Positions 4,810 to 5,609 of a stretch of 5,609 nt of DNA are shown in pieces. The position numbers and the translations under genes were made by a program. Each line of letters opens with the position of its first letter. The stretch's first letter is position 1. The DNA is from Candidatus Opitulatrix cubana. Lineage in GTDB: Bacteria > Actinomycetota > Actinomycetes > Actinomycetales > Bifidobacteriaceae. Under the pieces are notes generated by a model. It was not told the origin of the DNA. It saw only the letters and a program-made list of their open reading frames with translations, and ran no database searches. The stretch spans positions 1 through 5,609 of the forward strand of contig JAITBJ010000041.1 in NCBI GenBank assembly GCA_031283665.1, given 5' to 3'.

Positions 4810-5609
4810 ATGAAAAATGAGGTATTTTATTATTCGCGTCTGAAAGCATTAGATGTGCTTGATGAGCTTAAATCCTCATTTAGTGGTTTAGACAATGAAC
4901 AAATTGAAATCTCTAGCGAGAATCACGGTAAAAATATAATTTCAAAAGGGAATAAAAAAACTGTTTTTGCGCGCCTTTTTAATGCATTTATAAACCCTTT
5001 TACAGTGATTTTGATTATTTTAGCAATTGTTTCATATATTACAGATATTGTTTTAGCTCCACTAGCTGATAAAAATCCATCTACTGTAATAATTATTGCA
5101 GCTATGGTGTTTATTAGCGGCATTTTACGATTTGTGCAAGAAACTAGAAGTGGTAATGCTGCAGAGCGCCTTTCTCAAGCAGTAGAAACCACATGTGCTG
5201 TGCAGCGGCAAGATATAGGAAAAGAGGAAATTCCTTTAGAAGAGGTAGTAGTAGGTGATATAGTTTATCTTGCAGCAGGAGATATTGTGCCAGCAGATGT
5301 GAGATTAATAAGAGAAAAGGATTTATTTATAAATCAAAGCTCTTTAACTGGCGAAAGCGAACCTGTAGAAAAATCTGCTACTAGTATAACCGACGAAGAT
5401 GCAAAAAATTTGACTGATTTAGATAATATGGCATTTATGGGAACCACAGTAGTTTCTGGTTCAGCAACATGTATAGTGGTAGCTGTAGGAGACAATACAT
5501 ATTATGGAAAAATATCAGCATCTGTAAATCAGAAACCAGAGCCTACTAGCTTTGAAAAAGGTGTGAACTCTGTTTCATGGGTTTTGATAAGATTTATGCT
5601 TGTGATGGT
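4810..5609 (+). CDS. mgtA: MgtA-type magnesium-translocating P-type ATPase, N-terminal part (3' end outside window)
   Basis: P-type ATPase of the MgtA/MgtB (P3B) group, which in known members moves Mg2+ into the cytoplasm using ATP. The window holds 266 complete codons of a protein that normally has about 900 residues. Visible parts: a cytoplasmic N-terminus; membrane segment 1 at about 61-83 (NPFTVILIILAIVSYITDI); segment 2 at about 91-108; FVQETRSGNAAERL at 108-121; then the actuator domain with VVGDIVYLAAGDIVPADVR (147-165) and the dephosphorylation motif LTGES (179-183). MAFMGTTVVSG (207-217) follows, and segment 3 begins around 254 with GVNSVSWVLIRFMLVM, a stretch typical of MgtA. The phosphorylation site DKTGT and the ATP-binding domain lie beyond the window. 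The ATG at 4810 is the only candidate start, since an in-frame TAA lies three codons before it. The gene diverges from the zincin-like gene across 99 bases. A related Ca2+-type P-ATPase is a less likely alternative. Confidence 0.88.
   Translation, partial: MKNEVFYYSRLKALDVLDELKSSFSGLDNEQIEISSENHGKNIISKGNKKTVFARLFNAFINPFTVILIILAIVSYITDIVLAPLADKNPSTVIIIAAMVFISGILRFVQETRSGNAAERLSQAVETTCAVQRQDIGKEEIPLEEVVVGDIVYLAAGDIVPADVRLIREKDLFINQSSLTGESEPVEKSATSITDEDAKNLTDLDNMAFMGTTVVSGSATCIVVAVGDNTYYGKISASVNQKPEPTSFEKGVNSVSWVLIRFMLVM

Noticed and set aside
4923..5123. 66-codon minus-strand frame inside mgtA
   Set aside because: Antisense of membrane segments 1 and 2 of the ATPase, which yields a hydrophobic but meaningless translation.
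1..5609. Altered genetic code (for example TGA read as Gly or Trp, as in some reduced lineages)
   Set aside because: All complete genes end in TAA or TAG and none needs an in-frame TGA; Trp is written TGG. The window gives no sign of recoding.
1..5609. CRISPR array, insertion sequence, tRNA or rRNA
   Set aside because: No regularly spaced repeats, transposase frame, terminal inverted repeats or recognisable cloverleaf or rRNA segments were seen on either strand.

Overview
The window is a compact, AT-rich stretch of a bacterial chromosome with five protein genes: the 3' end of uvrC, a uvrD2-type helicase gene, a ThiF/E1-like gene, a degenerate zincin-family gene and the 5' part of an mgtA-type Mg2+ P-type ATPase gene. 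The best guess for the host is an actinobacterium with a reduced, AT-rich genome. UvrC reads most like actinobacterial UvrC (for example the LAKRLEEIYMP and RTSPALYMLQ stretches) and the helicase like actinobacterial UvrD2. The run UvrD2, ThiF-like protein, zincin-like hydrolase resembles the Mycobacterium tuberculosis Rv3198c-Rv3196-Rv3195 neighbourhood, here without the whiB7 and ABC1-kinase genes found there. This assignment rests on remembered family patterns, not on a search.

Layout. 1-639 (+): uvrC, cut by the window start, ending before the usual C-terminal helix-hairpin-helix domain. 639-2387 (+): uvrD2, sharing one base with uvrC (TAATG). It holds a complete superfamily 1A helicase core but stops where the mycobacterial C-terminal extension would begin. 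2338-3315 (-): ThiF/E1-like protein with CxxC and CxC cysteine pairs, whose 3' end overlaps the uvrD2 3' end by 50 bases. 3316-3399: short gap carrying that gene's promoter. 3400-4710 (-): zincin-like protein whose metal-binding helix has lost its histidine. 4711-4809: 99-base divergent promoter region. 4810-5609 (+): mgtA-type ATPase, running off the window end.

Function. uvrC and uvrD2 form a DNA repair pair that is probably co-transcribed and translationally coupled. The two minus-strand genes belong to an actinobacterial conserved block whose biochemical role is not established. The ATPase is a separate transport unit.

The clearest non-coding signal is a shared promoter design. All three genes with their own promoter have a -10 hexamer ending exactly six bases before the start codon (GTG or ATG), which predicts leaderless mRNAs. 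I found no CRISPR array, mobile element, tRNA or rRNA, and no convincing intrinsic terminator. I see no clearly new multi-gene system; the interest lies in the trimmed repair proteins, the probable pseudo-metalloprotease, the antisense overlap and the leaderless promoters.
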